A DNA stretch of 8,503 nucleotides from an uncultured Cytophagaceae bacterium (lineage in GTDB: Bacteria; Bacteroidota; Bacteroidia; Cytophagales; Spirosomataceae): positions 1 to 8,503 of the forward strand of contig CAILUB010000116.1 of NCBI GenBank assembly GCA_903837305.1. The letters run 5' to 3'. The translations under genes and the position numbers were made by a program. This document shows positions 1 to 6,704 of the stretch, one piece after another (positions within the stretch are counted from its first letter, which is position 1; each line of letters begins with the position of its first letter). The notes beneath the pieces were generated by a model, which saw only the letters and a list, made by a program, of their open reading frames with translations, had not been told where the DNA came from and did no database searches.

Positions 1-256
1 AATATTTCTCTAAGTGGCGGAAATTTGCCGTAATTAATGTTAAACGCTCGTCATCGATCTTTTCTGCCTGCTCCCACGCATCGGGATCTTGGTCAAAAGA
101 AAACAATCTTCCCTCTGGACCCAGTTTAGCTAGAATTGCTTTAGAATGTCCTCCTCCTCCAAAGGTCACATCCACATAAGTACCCGAAGGATCAATGTGT
201 AAACCATCGATGCATTCGTGCAACATGACGGAGGTATGGTAGGTGTTTTCTGACAT
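1..256 (-). CDS. rsmH: 16S rRNA (cytosine(1402)-N(4))-methyltransferase RsmH, N-terminal part (cut by window edge)
   Basis: Only the first 85 codons are in the window; the gene continues past base 1. The family (RsmH, formerly MraW, about 300 residues) uses S-adenosylmethionine to N4-methylate C1402 of 16S rRNA in the ribosomal P site. The visible part carries the SAM-binding core: YVDVTFGGGGHS at residues 27-38 (acidic D29 and the glycine loop 33-36), then FSFDQDPDA at 52-60, where the acidic end of strand 2 contacts the cofactor. The ATG at 254-256 gives the expected short N-terminus MSENTYHTSVMLHE, aligning with the YH-x-(P/S)-V-(L/M)-L start of the family. No Shine-Dalgarno is visible, as is usual in Bacteroidota. 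In many bacteria rsmH follows mraZ and opens the division/cell-wall (dcw) cluster. Here no mraZ precedes it, and the next gene upstream diverges. Identification is secure; the rest of the protein cannot be judged. Confidence 0.95.
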   Translation of the reverse strand, partial: MSENTYHTSVMLHECIDGLHIDPSGTYVDVTFGGGGHSKAILAKLGPEGRLFSFDQDPDAWEQAEKIDDERLTLITANFRHLEKY

Positions 257-271
257 ATTTTTGGCTGAAAA

Positions 272-279
272 CAAAAATA
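272..279 (-). promoter_or_regulatory. Candidate -7 element for rsmH
   Basis: Read on the minus strand the bases are TATTTTTG, matching the Bacteroidota -7 consensus TAnnTTTG. It lies 15 bases upstream of the rsmH ATG, which would give a very short leader. The nearest TTTG that could act as -33 (304-307) is 24 bases away, longer than the usual spacing of about 19. The region is AT-rich, so a chance match is possible. Confidence 0.35.
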
Positions 280-329
280 CAAATTATCCCTCGGCTATGC
301 CATCAAATTACGAATTTGTAGCGGTTTTT

Positions 330-359
330 TTTGTGACTAGTTTCGAACCCGTATCTTTG
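330..359 (+). promoter_or_regulatory. Bacteroidota sigma-A type promoter for the tlpA-like/PAP2 unit
   Basis: TTTG at 330-333 and TATCTTTG at 352-359 are separated by 18 bases. Both match the Bacteroidota consensus (TTTG at -33, about 19 bases, TAnnTTTG at -7). Transcription would start near 364-366, about 20 bases ahead of the ATG at 384. It is the only promoter in the window with both elements well placed, and it supports the downstream start at 384. Confidence 0.8.
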
Positions 360-383
360 CCCAAACGCCTTTCAAATACCTGT

Positions 384-1601
384 ATGAAAAAGATACTTCT
401 ACTTTTTATCTTGAGCTCATTTTTTTGCACTGCGCAATCTCCGTTGACGGGATTTTGGCGAGCGGAAATTTCTACACATGGAGGGCCATTACCCTTTCAA
501 TTTGAAGTAAATGCGGGATCAGTTCCTGGACAATGGGATATTAAATTGATCAATGGATCCGAAAAATCAAGCCTAGGTGAATCCTTTTTAAGAGCGGACT
601 CCTTAGTAGTTCCATTTGATTTATATGAATCAGAATTAGTCTTTGACATTTCAAAAACCTCAGAGATGAAGGGGTTTTTCGTCAAGAAAAAAAATGGAAG
701 TACCCTATTTAAACTAGCTGTTACAGCAAAATCAGGCATCGCAGACCGGTTTTTAAACCTTAAGCCAGCAATGGTAAACGTCAGCGGCAAATGGATGGCC
801 GATTTCTTTAACGATGCCACAAACCATAGTCCAGGAGTAGGCGTGTTCGAACAAAACGGCAGCCAAGTGAGTGGAACTGTTTTACGCATCTCAGGTGATT
901 ACCGATTTCTGCAAGGAAATGTCAGTGGAGACAGCTTATTGCTTAGTTATTTCGATGGTAGCAACTTGTATTTAATAAAAACCAAAATTACAGGCACTAA
1001 ACTCGCTGGAAAATTCACCTCTGGATTAAATGGTGAAAGAAATATGCTTGCCTCACTTAACCCAGCAGCAGCTTTACCGGATTTGAAGAAATTAAGCTTC
1101 CTAAAGCCAGGTTACGACCGAATCGATTTCAAATTACCTACTACGTCAGGCGAACTTATTAGTTTACAAGATGAGCGCTTCAAAAATAAAGTGGTCGTTA
1201 TTGAATTGATGGGGTCTTGGTGTCCAAACTGTTTGGATGAGTCAAGGTATTTGTCTCCTTTTTACAAGAAATACAAGGATAAAGGCGTAGAGGTGATTGG
1301 TCTTTCCTTTGAAAATTCAGCAGACCTGGCGATTTCAGGTCCGAAAATCAATAATTTTCAAAAGAAAATCGGCATCAGCTATCCCCTCCTGTTTGCAGGT
1401 ACGGCAGAGGACAAAACGATTGCACAAGTGCTCCCTATGCTTAGTAAAATGAATGGCTATCCGACCACTTTTATCATCGATAAAAAGGGAATCGTTAGAG
1501 AGATTCATACCGGATTCTCCGGGCCAGGAACCGGAAAATATTATGTGGATTGGATTGCTGAATTTGAGCATACGATTCAGAGCCTTTTAGCCGAGAAATA
1601 A
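384..1601 (+). CDS. Exported TlpA-family thiol-disulfide protein with duplicated N-terminal beta domain
   Basis: The protein has 405 residues. Residues 1-17 form a signal peptide (MKK, hydrophobic stretch, probable cleavage after CTA), so it should act in the periplasm. Residues about 255-405 form a TlpA/ResA-like thioredoxin fold. The redox motif is W279-C280-P-N-C283 and the usual cis-proline is P360 in GYPTTFIID. Such proteins reduce or exchange disulfides of exported proteins, for example in cytochrome c maturation; the partner here is unknown. The N-terminal half holds two similar beta-rich, lipocalin-like units at about 21-101 and 133-213. Each begins (L/V)-(T/S)-G-x-W, has an E-x-N-x(3-4)-V-x-G hairpin and a DSL strand, and ends K/A-G-(F/K)-F. 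An in-frame ATG at 243 was rejected because it lies inside rsmH, upstream of the promoter, and would bury the signal peptide. The downstream PAP2 gene overlaps the stop by one base, so the two are probably co-expressed. Cys15 in the signal peptide lacks a proper lipobox, so a lipoprotein is unlikely. Confidence 0.88.
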   Translation: MKKILLLFILSSFFCTAQSPLTGFWRAEISTHGGPLPFQFEVNAGSVPGQWDIKLINGSEKSSLGESFLRADSLVVPFDLYESELVFDISKTSEMKGFFVKKKNGSTLFKLAVTAKSGIADRFLNLKPAMVNVSGKWMADFFNDATNHSPGVGVFEQNGSQVSGTVLRISGDYRFLQGNVSGDSLLLSYFDGSNLYLIKTKITGTKLAGKFTSGLNGERNMLASLNPAAALPDLKKLSFLKPGYDRIDFKLPTTSGELISLQDERFKNKVVVIELMGSWCPNCLDESRYLSPFYKKYKDKGVEVIGLSFENSADLAISGPKINNFQKKIGISYPLLFAGTAEDKTIAQVLPMLSKMNGYPTTFIIDKKGIVREIHTGFSGPGTGKYYVDWIAEFEHTIQSLLAEK

Positions 1602-2272
1602 TGAAAATTCTAGCCCTAATTTGCCTTATTTCCTTTTCTGCATTTGCAGAGAAACCGTCTTTTAAAAAGTGGAAGACTCCTCTAGCTTTAGGTATCGCAA
1701 GTGGATTAACCTACAATCCATTTGCCAAACAGATTCAAACGAAAATTGTGGATCAGGGTCATGTCACTCCACTGGATGACTATATTCAATACGGACCTGC
1801 AGCGATGTATGTGGGCTTGAATATCGCTGAATTTAAGAGCAAAGAAGAGGCTTTCGATCAAGCAGGAGTATTTCTTCTAGGTACCGGAATTTATGTAGCG
1901 ACTACACAAGGATTAAAATTAGCGATCACAGAGGCTAGACCTGACGGTACGGAAAAAACGTTCTCTTCTGGCCATACAGCCACCGCCTTTTTCGGAGCGA
2001 CTGTTTTAGCGCATGAATACCGAGATACACATCCCGAATTTGTCATTGCTGGATATGCTTTGGCCACCGCAACTGGGGCTTTACGCATCGCAAACAATAA
2101 GCATTGGGTAACAGATGTGTTAATGGGTTCGGCTATTGGTATCGCTTCGGCAGAATTAGCCTATATTTTGTACCCTAAAGTGCGTACACAATGGCAAAAA
2201 CTGAATCGTTTTACCTTGACACCTCAAGTGGCACCAGCGTATTATGGTGCGCGTATGACTGTTGGATTTTAG
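1601..2272 (+). CDS. Exported PAP2-family (type 2 phosphatidic acid phosphatase) phosphatase
   Basis: The protein has 223 residues. All three PAP2 motifs are present: K106-x6-R113-P114; a SSGH box ending at H125 (S replaces the usual P of PSGH); and R162-x5-H168-x3-D172. H168 is the expected nucleophile, H125 the expected acid, and K106/R113/R162 the phosphate binders. The family dephosphorylates lipid phosphates or diphosphates (phosphatidic acid, PG-phosphate, undecaprenyl diphosphate, lipid A) or soluble phosphoesters; sequence alone does not settle the substrate. The N-terminus is a signal peptide, probably cut after A16 (AFA before E17), placing the enzyme on the periplasmic side. The segments around the motifs are hydrophobic and glycine/alanine-rich. 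The last 20 residues (pattern T-x-T-P-Q-V-A-P-x-Y-Y-G-A-R-M-x-V-G-F) resemble a terminal outer-membrane strand ending in F. The start ATG overlaps the preceding TAA as TAATG, implying translational coupling to the TlpA-like gene. Its stop overlaps that of the convergent antiporter gene by 4 bases. Confidence 0.88.
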   Translation: MKILALICLISFSAFAEKPSFKKWKTPLALGIASGLTYNPFAKQIQTKIVDQGHVTPLDDYIQYGPAAMYVGLNIAEFKSKEEAFDQAGVFLLGTGIYVATTQGLKLAITEARPDGTEKTFSSGHTATAFFGATVLAHEYRDTHPEFVIAGYALATATGALRIANNKHWVTDVLMGSAIGIASAELAYILYPKVRTQWQKLNRFTLTPQVAPAYYGARMTVGF

Positions 2273-3522
2273 TGCAATAGTAAATACAAGCCAGCACCTG
2301 CAAAATACCCCATTAAGGCAAGAAAGCCTATTTTTTTCAGGTACCAGCCGAATTCGATTTTCTCCATTCCCATGACGGCAACTCCAGCGGCAGATCCAAT
2401 TATCAGGATACTACCACCCGTTCCGGCACAGAATGCCAAGTATTCCCACATCGCGTGATCCATCGGAAAATCAGTCAACGTATACATTCCCATCGTAGCT
2501 GCCACAAGAGGTACATTATCAACCACGGCAGAAGCCAAACCAATGATGGTGACGATTAGGTTTTGATTACCTAATGCGTGTGCTAATTGATCAGAAAGTG
2601 CGTGCAAATAACCGAAAGACTCCAAACCGCCAATGGCTAAAAGAATTCCCAAGAAAAAGAGAATGCTGGAGGTATCGATTTTGGTCAAGGCATAACCCAC
2701 ACTCAAATGCTTTTTAGCTTCCTCATCTTTTTCTGAATGCAATAGTTCTGACAAAATCCAAACCAAACCCAAGGCCAACAAAATACCCATATAGGGAGGC
2801 AAATGAGTTAATGTTTTGAAGATGGGAACACCAATTAAGGACCCTGCACCCGCGAAAAGCATTATTTTACCATCTCGCTCTTCTATCGAACTTAAGGCCA
2901 CAGAAGCAGCTGGTTGACCAATGGATTCCTTTTTCAAGGCAAAAGAAGCGATGAATAAAGGGACAAATAAAGCAAAAAGGGAGGGTAATAATAAACTTTG
3001 AATAATGCCGGTAGCTGATATTTGGCCTCCTATCCACAACATCGTCGTCGTTACGTCACCTATGGGCGACCAAGCGCCGCCTGCGTTCGCCGCGATCACC
3101 ACGATTCCTACAAAATACTTACGGGTTTCTTTATTGCTGATCAACTTACGAAGCAGGGTGACCATCACGATGGAGGTTGTCAAATTGTCTAAAACGGCAG
3201 ACATAAAAAAGGTGATCAAACCCACTATCCATAGCAGTTTAATCACCTTGTCAGTTTTAATTAATCGAGAGACGAAGTAGAAACCCTGGTGGGCATCGAC
3301 TAATTCCACTAGCGTCATCGCACCTAACAAAAAGAATAAGATCTCCGAAGTAGACGCTAAATGATGCCCTAATTCAGTAGCATCTCCTGTAGAAATCGCA
3401 TAGAGCGTCCAAACAAGTACACCGGTAACCAAGGCAGTAGCTGTTTTATTAATCTTTAGAGGATGCTCTAACGTAATAGCTAAATATCCTAGAATAAAGA
3501 CAATAATGGACGCGATTCCCAT
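2269..3522 (-). CDS. nhaD: NhaD-type Na+/H+ antiporter
   Basis: A 417-residue polytopic inner-membrane protein of the ion transporter (IT) superfamily, which exchanges sodium or lithium for protons and supports salt and alkaline pH homeostasis. Hydrophobic segments run along almost the whole length, with a cytosolic-looking charged stretch at about 262-275 (SEKDEEAKK) between the halves. Two related halves are visible. SAVLDN (108-113) is echoed by SAVVDN (331-336). The discontinuous-helix motif NAGGAWSPIGDVTT (146-159) is echoed by AGTGGSILIIGSAAG (366-380). Recalled essential residues of Vibrio cholerae NhaD (S/D/N of the first motif, then N, D, T, T, then S and N of the second copy) have matching identity and near-identical spacing here: S108, D112, N113, N146, D156, T158, T159, S331, N336. 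The ATG lies one base after the aminotransferase stop, so the two form an operon with coupled translation. A more distant IT-family anion permease is the alternative; the motifs favour NhaD. Confidence 0.87.
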   Translation of the reverse strand: MGIASIIVFILGYLAITLEHPLKINKTATALVTGVLVWTLYAISTGDATELGHHLASTSEILFFLLGAMTLVELVDAHQGFYFVSRLIKTDKVIKLLWIVGLITFFMSAVLDNLTTSIVMVTLLRKLISNKETRKYFVGIVVIAANAGGAWSPIGDVTTTMLWIGGQISATGIIQSLLLPSLFALFVPLFIASFALKKESIGQPAASVALSSIEERDGKIMLFAGAGSLIGVPIFKTLTHLPPYMGILLALGLVWILSELLHSEKDEEAKKHLSVGYALTKIDTSSILFFLGILLAIGGLESFGYLHALSDQLAHALGNQNLIVTIIGLASAVVDNVPLVAATMGMYTLTDFPMDHAMWEYLAFCAGTGGSILIIGSAAGVAVMGMEKIEFGWYLKKIGFLALMGYFAGAGLYLLLH

Positions 3523-3523
3523 C

Positions 3524-4726
3524 TTATTTTAATTTAGCCACGGCCGCCTTAATGCGATCGCAAGCTTCTACTAATTGTTCGTCTGCAGCAGCAGTTGAAA
3601 TACGCATGCAATCTGGTGCACCGAAACCAGAACCCGCTACTGTTGCCACAAAAGCATCGGCTAATAACCATGAACAGAAATCATCTGAATCATTGATCAC
3701 CGTAGTACCATCTGTTTTTCCGAAGTAATAAGAAATATCAGGGAAGGCATAGAATGCACCCTCCGGCATATTCACTTTAAATCCTGGGATTTCACGTAAT
3801 TTTTCAACCACTAATTTACGACGGCGATCATAAGCCGCTTTCATTTCGTACGCGTGATCCAATGTACCGTTAAAGGCTGCTACCGCCGCTTTTTGAGCGA
3901 CCGAGTTCGTTCCTGAAGTGACTTGACCTTGTAATTTTTCAATTCCGTCTGCAATCCATTTAGCGGCAGCGATGAAACCAATTCTCCAACCTGTCATGGC
4001 GTGACCTTTCGCCACTCCATTCACCGTGATCACACGTTCTTTGATCTCTGGAATAGATCCGATTGAAAAGTGACCACCTTGTGTGAAGTTGATGTATTCA
4101 TAGATTTCATCTGCTAGGACGAAGATATTTTCGTGACGTGCTACCACGTTTGCGATGTCACGTAATTCTGATTCTGTGTAAACCGATCCTGTTGGATTGT
4201 TAGGAGATGCGAACATCACCATTTTCGTTTTAGGGGTGATGGCAGCTTCGAATTGCTCTGGCGTAACTTTGAAATTATTTTCAAAAGCACCTTGAACGAT
4301 CACCGAAGTTCCTTCCGCTAGTTTCACCATCTCCGAGTATGAAACCCAATACGGAGAGAAAATGATTACTTCATCGCCTGGGTTAATTAAAGCTGCAATT
4401 GCGTTTGCTAGGGAGTGTTTTGCGCCCGTGCTCACTACAATATTTTCTGAACCCCACTCTAAGTTGTTATCACGCTTTAATTTATTCGCGATCGCCATGC
4501 GCAAGTCTGGATAACCTGCAACCGGTGAATACCCGTGAAAACCATCATCAATTGCCTTTTTTGCTGCCTCACAGATGTGAGCTGGTGTTTTAAAATCCGG
4601 CTCTCCTACGGAAAGGCTGATTACTTTGTGACCTTGAGCTGCTAATTCGCGCGCTTTTTTCGTCATCCCTAAAGTAGAGGATTCTTCTAATGCTTGAATT
4701 CTTTGGGCTAATTGTGCTTGTGACAT
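3524..4726 (-). CDS. Pyridoxal-phosphate-dependent class I aminotransferase (aspartate aminotransferase-like)
   Basis: A 400-residue cytosolic enzyme of the fold-type I, subgroup I-gamma aminotransferases. Key residues are visible: the glycine-containing N-terminal strand with VGEPDF at 40-45; SPNNPTG at 174-180, with N177 contacting the cofactor; LADEIYE at 204-210, with D206 pairing to the pyridine nitrogen; K240 in GVAKGHAMTGWR, the Schiff-base lysine, with R248 binding phosphate; and R375 in MRIS near the C-terminus, the expected substrate carboxylate arginine. The family transfers amino groups from aspartate (some members also prephenate or aromatic amino acids) to 2-oxoglutarate. Length and motif order fit full-length, active AspC-like enzymes of Bacteroidota. 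Substrate choice between aspartate and prephenate cannot be read with certainty, so no symbol is assigned. The gene follows the ABC exporter by 85 bases, with a hairpin in the gap, and precedes nhaD by one base. Confidence 0.92.
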   Translation of the reverse strand: MSQAQLAQRIQALEESSTLGMTKKARELAAQGHKVISLSVGEPDFKTPAHICEAAKKAIDDGFHGYSPVAGYPDLRMAIANKLKRDNNLEWGSENIVVSTGAKHSLANAIAALINPGDEVIIFSPYWVSYSEMVKLAEGTSVIVQGAFENNFKVTPEQFEAAITPKTKMVMFASPNNPTGSVYTESELRDIANVVARHENIFVLADEIYEYINFTQGGHFSIGSIPEIKERVITVNGVAKGHAMTGWRIGFIAAAKWIADGIEKLQGQVTSGTNSVAQKAAVAAFNGTLDHAYEMKAAYDRRRKLVVEKLREIPGFKVNMPEGAFYAFPDISYYFGKTDGTTVINDSDDFCSWLLADAFVATVAGSGFGAPDCMRISTAAADEQLVEACDRIKAAVAKLK

Positions 4727-4758
4727 GGTATTTAGAAACGAATATTTGTATATAAAAT

Positions 4759-4786
4759 CGTCTGCAAAATTACTTTTTTGCAGACG
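4759..4786 (-). terminator. Intrinsic-terminator-like hairpin after the ABC exporter gene
   Basis: Arms 4759-4769 and 4776-4786 are perfectly complementary (11 bp, CGTCTGCAAAA with TTTTGCAGACG) around a 6-base loop. On the minus strand it begins 25 bases after the exporter stop and is followed by ATTTTATATA, a broken T-rich tract. Stem strength and placement fit a Rho-independent terminator. The interrupted T-run makes efficiency uncertain, and partial read-through into the aminotransferase gene is possible. Confidence 0.68.
4765..4772 (-). promoter_or_regulatory. Candidate -7 element for the aminotransferase-nhaD operon
   Basis: On the minus strand the bases read TAATTTTG, an exact match to TAnnTTTG, 38 bases upstream of the aminotransferase ATG. 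Transcription would start near 4759 with a leader of about 30 bases. No TTG or TTTG sits at the expected -33 distance (near 4790-4795), so the call rests on one element. The element lies inside the loop and one arm of the terminator-like hairpin. Confidence 0.35.
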
Positions 4787-4811
4787 GATAAGCTAATAAA
4801 ATGTGTAAAAA

Positions 4812-6647
4812 TTAGGCTGTAATACCTTGTGCCAAAATCGCGTAGGCCCCTTTCTCGATCTTCATCAATTCTTCGTGAGTACCTCGCTCGATGATTTCAC
4901 CTTGCTGAACGACTAAAATTTGGTCAGCATGTTGGATTGTAGACAAGCGGTGCGCAATGACTAGAACCGTGCGGTTCTCCATCAAATGACTTAAAGCCTC
5001 TTGTACCAACTTTTCAGATTCGTTATCTAAAGCACTCGTTGCTTCATCCAGAATCAAGATGGGTGGATTTTTGAGAACGGCGCGGGCGATGGAGATGCGT
5101 TGTCTTTGGCCCCCTGATAATTTAGAACCCCTATCCCCGATGATCGTTTCGTAGCCTTCCGGATTCGCTGAAATAAAATCGTGTGCGTTCGCAATTTTCG
5201 CAGCAGCTTGCACCTCTGCTAAAGTGGCTTCCGTCCCAAAAGCGATGTTACTGAATATTGTATCATTGAATAAGACCGATTCCTGGGTCACAATGCCCAT
5301 TAAGCCCCTTAAGTCGTCCAAAGGTATATTTTTCAGCGGTACTCCATCCAAAGTAATCACACCTGACGATGGATCGTAAAAACGAGGCAATAGATCCGCC
5401 AATGTGGACTTTCCTCCTCCAGAAGTTCCAACAAGGGCGATCGTTTTACCTTTAGGAATATCAAAACTCACTTCTTTCAACACAGAGCGCCCCTTCACAT
5501 ATTCGAAACCGACTTTTTGGAAGCTGATTTTATCCGTAAATACTTCCACTTTCGTAATCGGTTCTTCCGTTACGATTTCAGATTCCGTATCTAATATTTC
5601 AATAATGCGATCTGCAGAAGCTATTCCACGTTGAATGCCACTAAAAGCATCAGCGATGGACTTAGCAGGACGCATTACCTGAGAAAAAGTAGCAATGAAG
5701 GCAATAAAGGTAGAAGCCGTCAATTCACCTTCGCCGCTAATAACTAAACTACCTCCATACAATAAAATACCCGTTAGAACGAATACCCCTAAAGCTTCAG
5801 AGGTGGGTGATGTTAATTCTTGGCGAAAAACCATCCTCAACAAGGAATTTCGGTACCGATCATTTCCTGCGTAAAAGCGCGCATCCATCATTCTCTCCGC
5901 CCGAAAAGCCTTCACCACGCGCATCGCCCCGAAAGTCTCATCCAGCAAACTAATAATTCCACTCAAATGCTGCTGAACCTCGCCAGCTGCTCGCCTTAAT
6001 CTACGCGAAATTGTGGCTATGACAGACCCCGAGAGTGGTAAGATGATCAATGAAAATAAGGTAAGTTTTACCGACATACTTGCCAGGAAAACAAAGAATA
6101 AAACCAACGTAAAGATCTCTTTAAAAGTTGCCGTAAAGGCTCGGCCAATACTATTTTCCACTTCCTGAACGTCCGTCGTTAAACGAGACATCAGGTTTCC
6201 TTTTTTCTGCTCCGTAAAATAGCTTAAATCTAAACGGATGGCTCTTTCAAAAACGGCTTGACGTAACGAGAAAATGGTATCCGCTTCAACCCTTTTAAGC
6301 ACTCTTTGTGAGAAATAACGGAAAAAATTCGCCAAAATCACCGAAGCCAAAATCGCTCCGCAGGCATATTGCAATGCCCCAATTCGACCAAAATTCTCTA
6401 AGGCACCATAAAAATAGTGATTGAATAAGAATGAGAAATAGGAAGGGGTAAGCGAAAAAGCAGGTAGAACGCGGTAAATCTGGAAATTCTCTGGTGCTGA
6501 TTGGTCAAACAGTACGTTTAGCAAAGGAATCAGCAAGGTAAAATTTAAGATGCCAAACAAACTTGCTAGCAAAGAAAACCCAAAGTATGGAATCACATAC
6601 TTACGGATTGAAACGGCATAGCTCAATAAACGAAAATATGTTTTCAA
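4812..6647 (-). CDS. MsbA-like ABC exporter (fused permease and ATPase)
   Basis: A 611-residue half-transporter, expected to work as a homodimer in the inner membrane. Residues about 15-345 form the six-helix exporter domain, including a long polar loop after helix 1 (about 46-90) and the coupling-helix region around 150-165. Residues about 370-608 form the ATPase: Walker A G407-x-x-G-x-G-K413-S414, Q-loop Q455, signature L510-S-G-G-Q514, Walker B ILILD534-E535, D-loop SALD (538-541), switch H566. All catalytic residues are intact. The family moves lipids, lipid A precursors, glycolipids or peptides outward; an MsbA-type lipid flippase role is likely but not proven. The start is TTG at 6645-6647. 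The frame has a stop (TAA) four codons upstream, the first in-frame ATG is codon 153, and MKTYFRLLSYA matches the usual N-terminus of these exporters. It diverges from a glycosyltransferase gene, consistent with surface-glycan traffic. A hairpin follows the stop. Confidence 0.9.
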   Translation of the reverse strand: MKTYFRLLSYAVSIRKYVIPYFGFSLLASLFGILNFTLLIPLLNVLFDQSAPENFQIYRVLPAFSLTPSYFSFLFNHYFYGALENFGRIGALQYACGAILASVILANFFRYFSQRVLKRVEADTIFSLRQAVFERAIRLDLSYFTEQKKGNLMSRLTTDVQEVENSIGRAFTATFKEIFTLVLFFVFLASMSVKLTLFSLIILPLSGSVIATISRRLRRAAGEVQQHLSGIISLLDETFGAMRVVKAFRAERMMDARFYAGNDRYRNSLLRMVFRQELTSPTSEALGVFVLTGILLYGGSLVISGEGELTASTFIAFIATFSQVMRPAKSIADAFSGIQRGIASADRIIEILDTESEIVTEEPITKVEVFTDKISFQKVGFEYVKGRSVLKEVSFDIPKGKTIALVGTSGGGKSTLADLLPRFYDPSSGVITLDGVPLKNIPLDDLRGLMGIVTQESVLFNDTIFSNIAFGTEATLAEVQAAAKIANAHDFISANPEGYETIIGDRGSKLSGGQRQRISIARAVLKNPPILILDEATSALDNESEKLVQEALSHLMENRTVLVIAHRLSTIQHADQILVVQQGEIIERGTHEELMKIEKGAYAILAQGITA

Positions 6648-6704
6648 TGCGGCTTTTTATCAAAATTTTGGTCAAATTACGACAATTTTCAGAAACTAAT
6701 CCGA
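6648..6704. promoter_or_regulatory. Divergent intergenic region between ABC exporter and glycosyltransferase
   Basis: These 57 AT-rich bases must hold the start signals of both genes unless they depend on distant promoters. A 10-base palindrome CAAAATTTTG sits at 6661-6670. A near-match to the -7 consensus on the minus strand (TAATTTG, one base short, 6674-6680) could serve the exporter. No complete promoter is recognisable in either direction and no Shine-Dalgarno is visible. Confidence 0.3.

Noticed and set aside
243..383. Extension of the TlpA-like reading frame upstream to an ATG at 243
   Set aside because: It would overlap the rsmH start, lie upstream of the clear promoter at 330-359, and place 47 residues in front of an obvious signal peptide.
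420..440. Lipoprotein signal (Cys15) in the TlpA-like protein
   Set aside because: The residues before the cysteine (S-F-F) do not form a lipobox and no small residue precedes it; ordinary signal peptidase cleavage after A17 fits better.
497..889. Open frame of 130 codons on the minus strand inside the TlpA-like gene
   Set aside because: It is antisense to a well-supported gene, has no recognisable domain or start signal, and its composition is what a shadow frame would give.
1335..2097. Minus-strand frames of 78 and 68 codons inside the TlpA-like and PAP2 genes
   Set aside because: Both are fully antisense to conserved domains with catalytic motifs, and no promoter or homology is evident.
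3005..3280. Plus-strand frame of 91 codons inside nhaD
   Set aside because: It mirrors membrane segments of the antiporter in antisense and has no start signal.
4399..5634. Plus-strand frames at 4399-4593 and 5404-5634
   Set aside because: They are antisense to the aminotransferase and ABC exporter coding cores; no protein family is recognisable.
6661..6670. Operator for a divergent regulator at the palindrome CAAAATTTTG
   Set aside because: A ten-base AT palindrome is expected by chance in AT-rich spacer DNA, and no regulator gene lies nearby.
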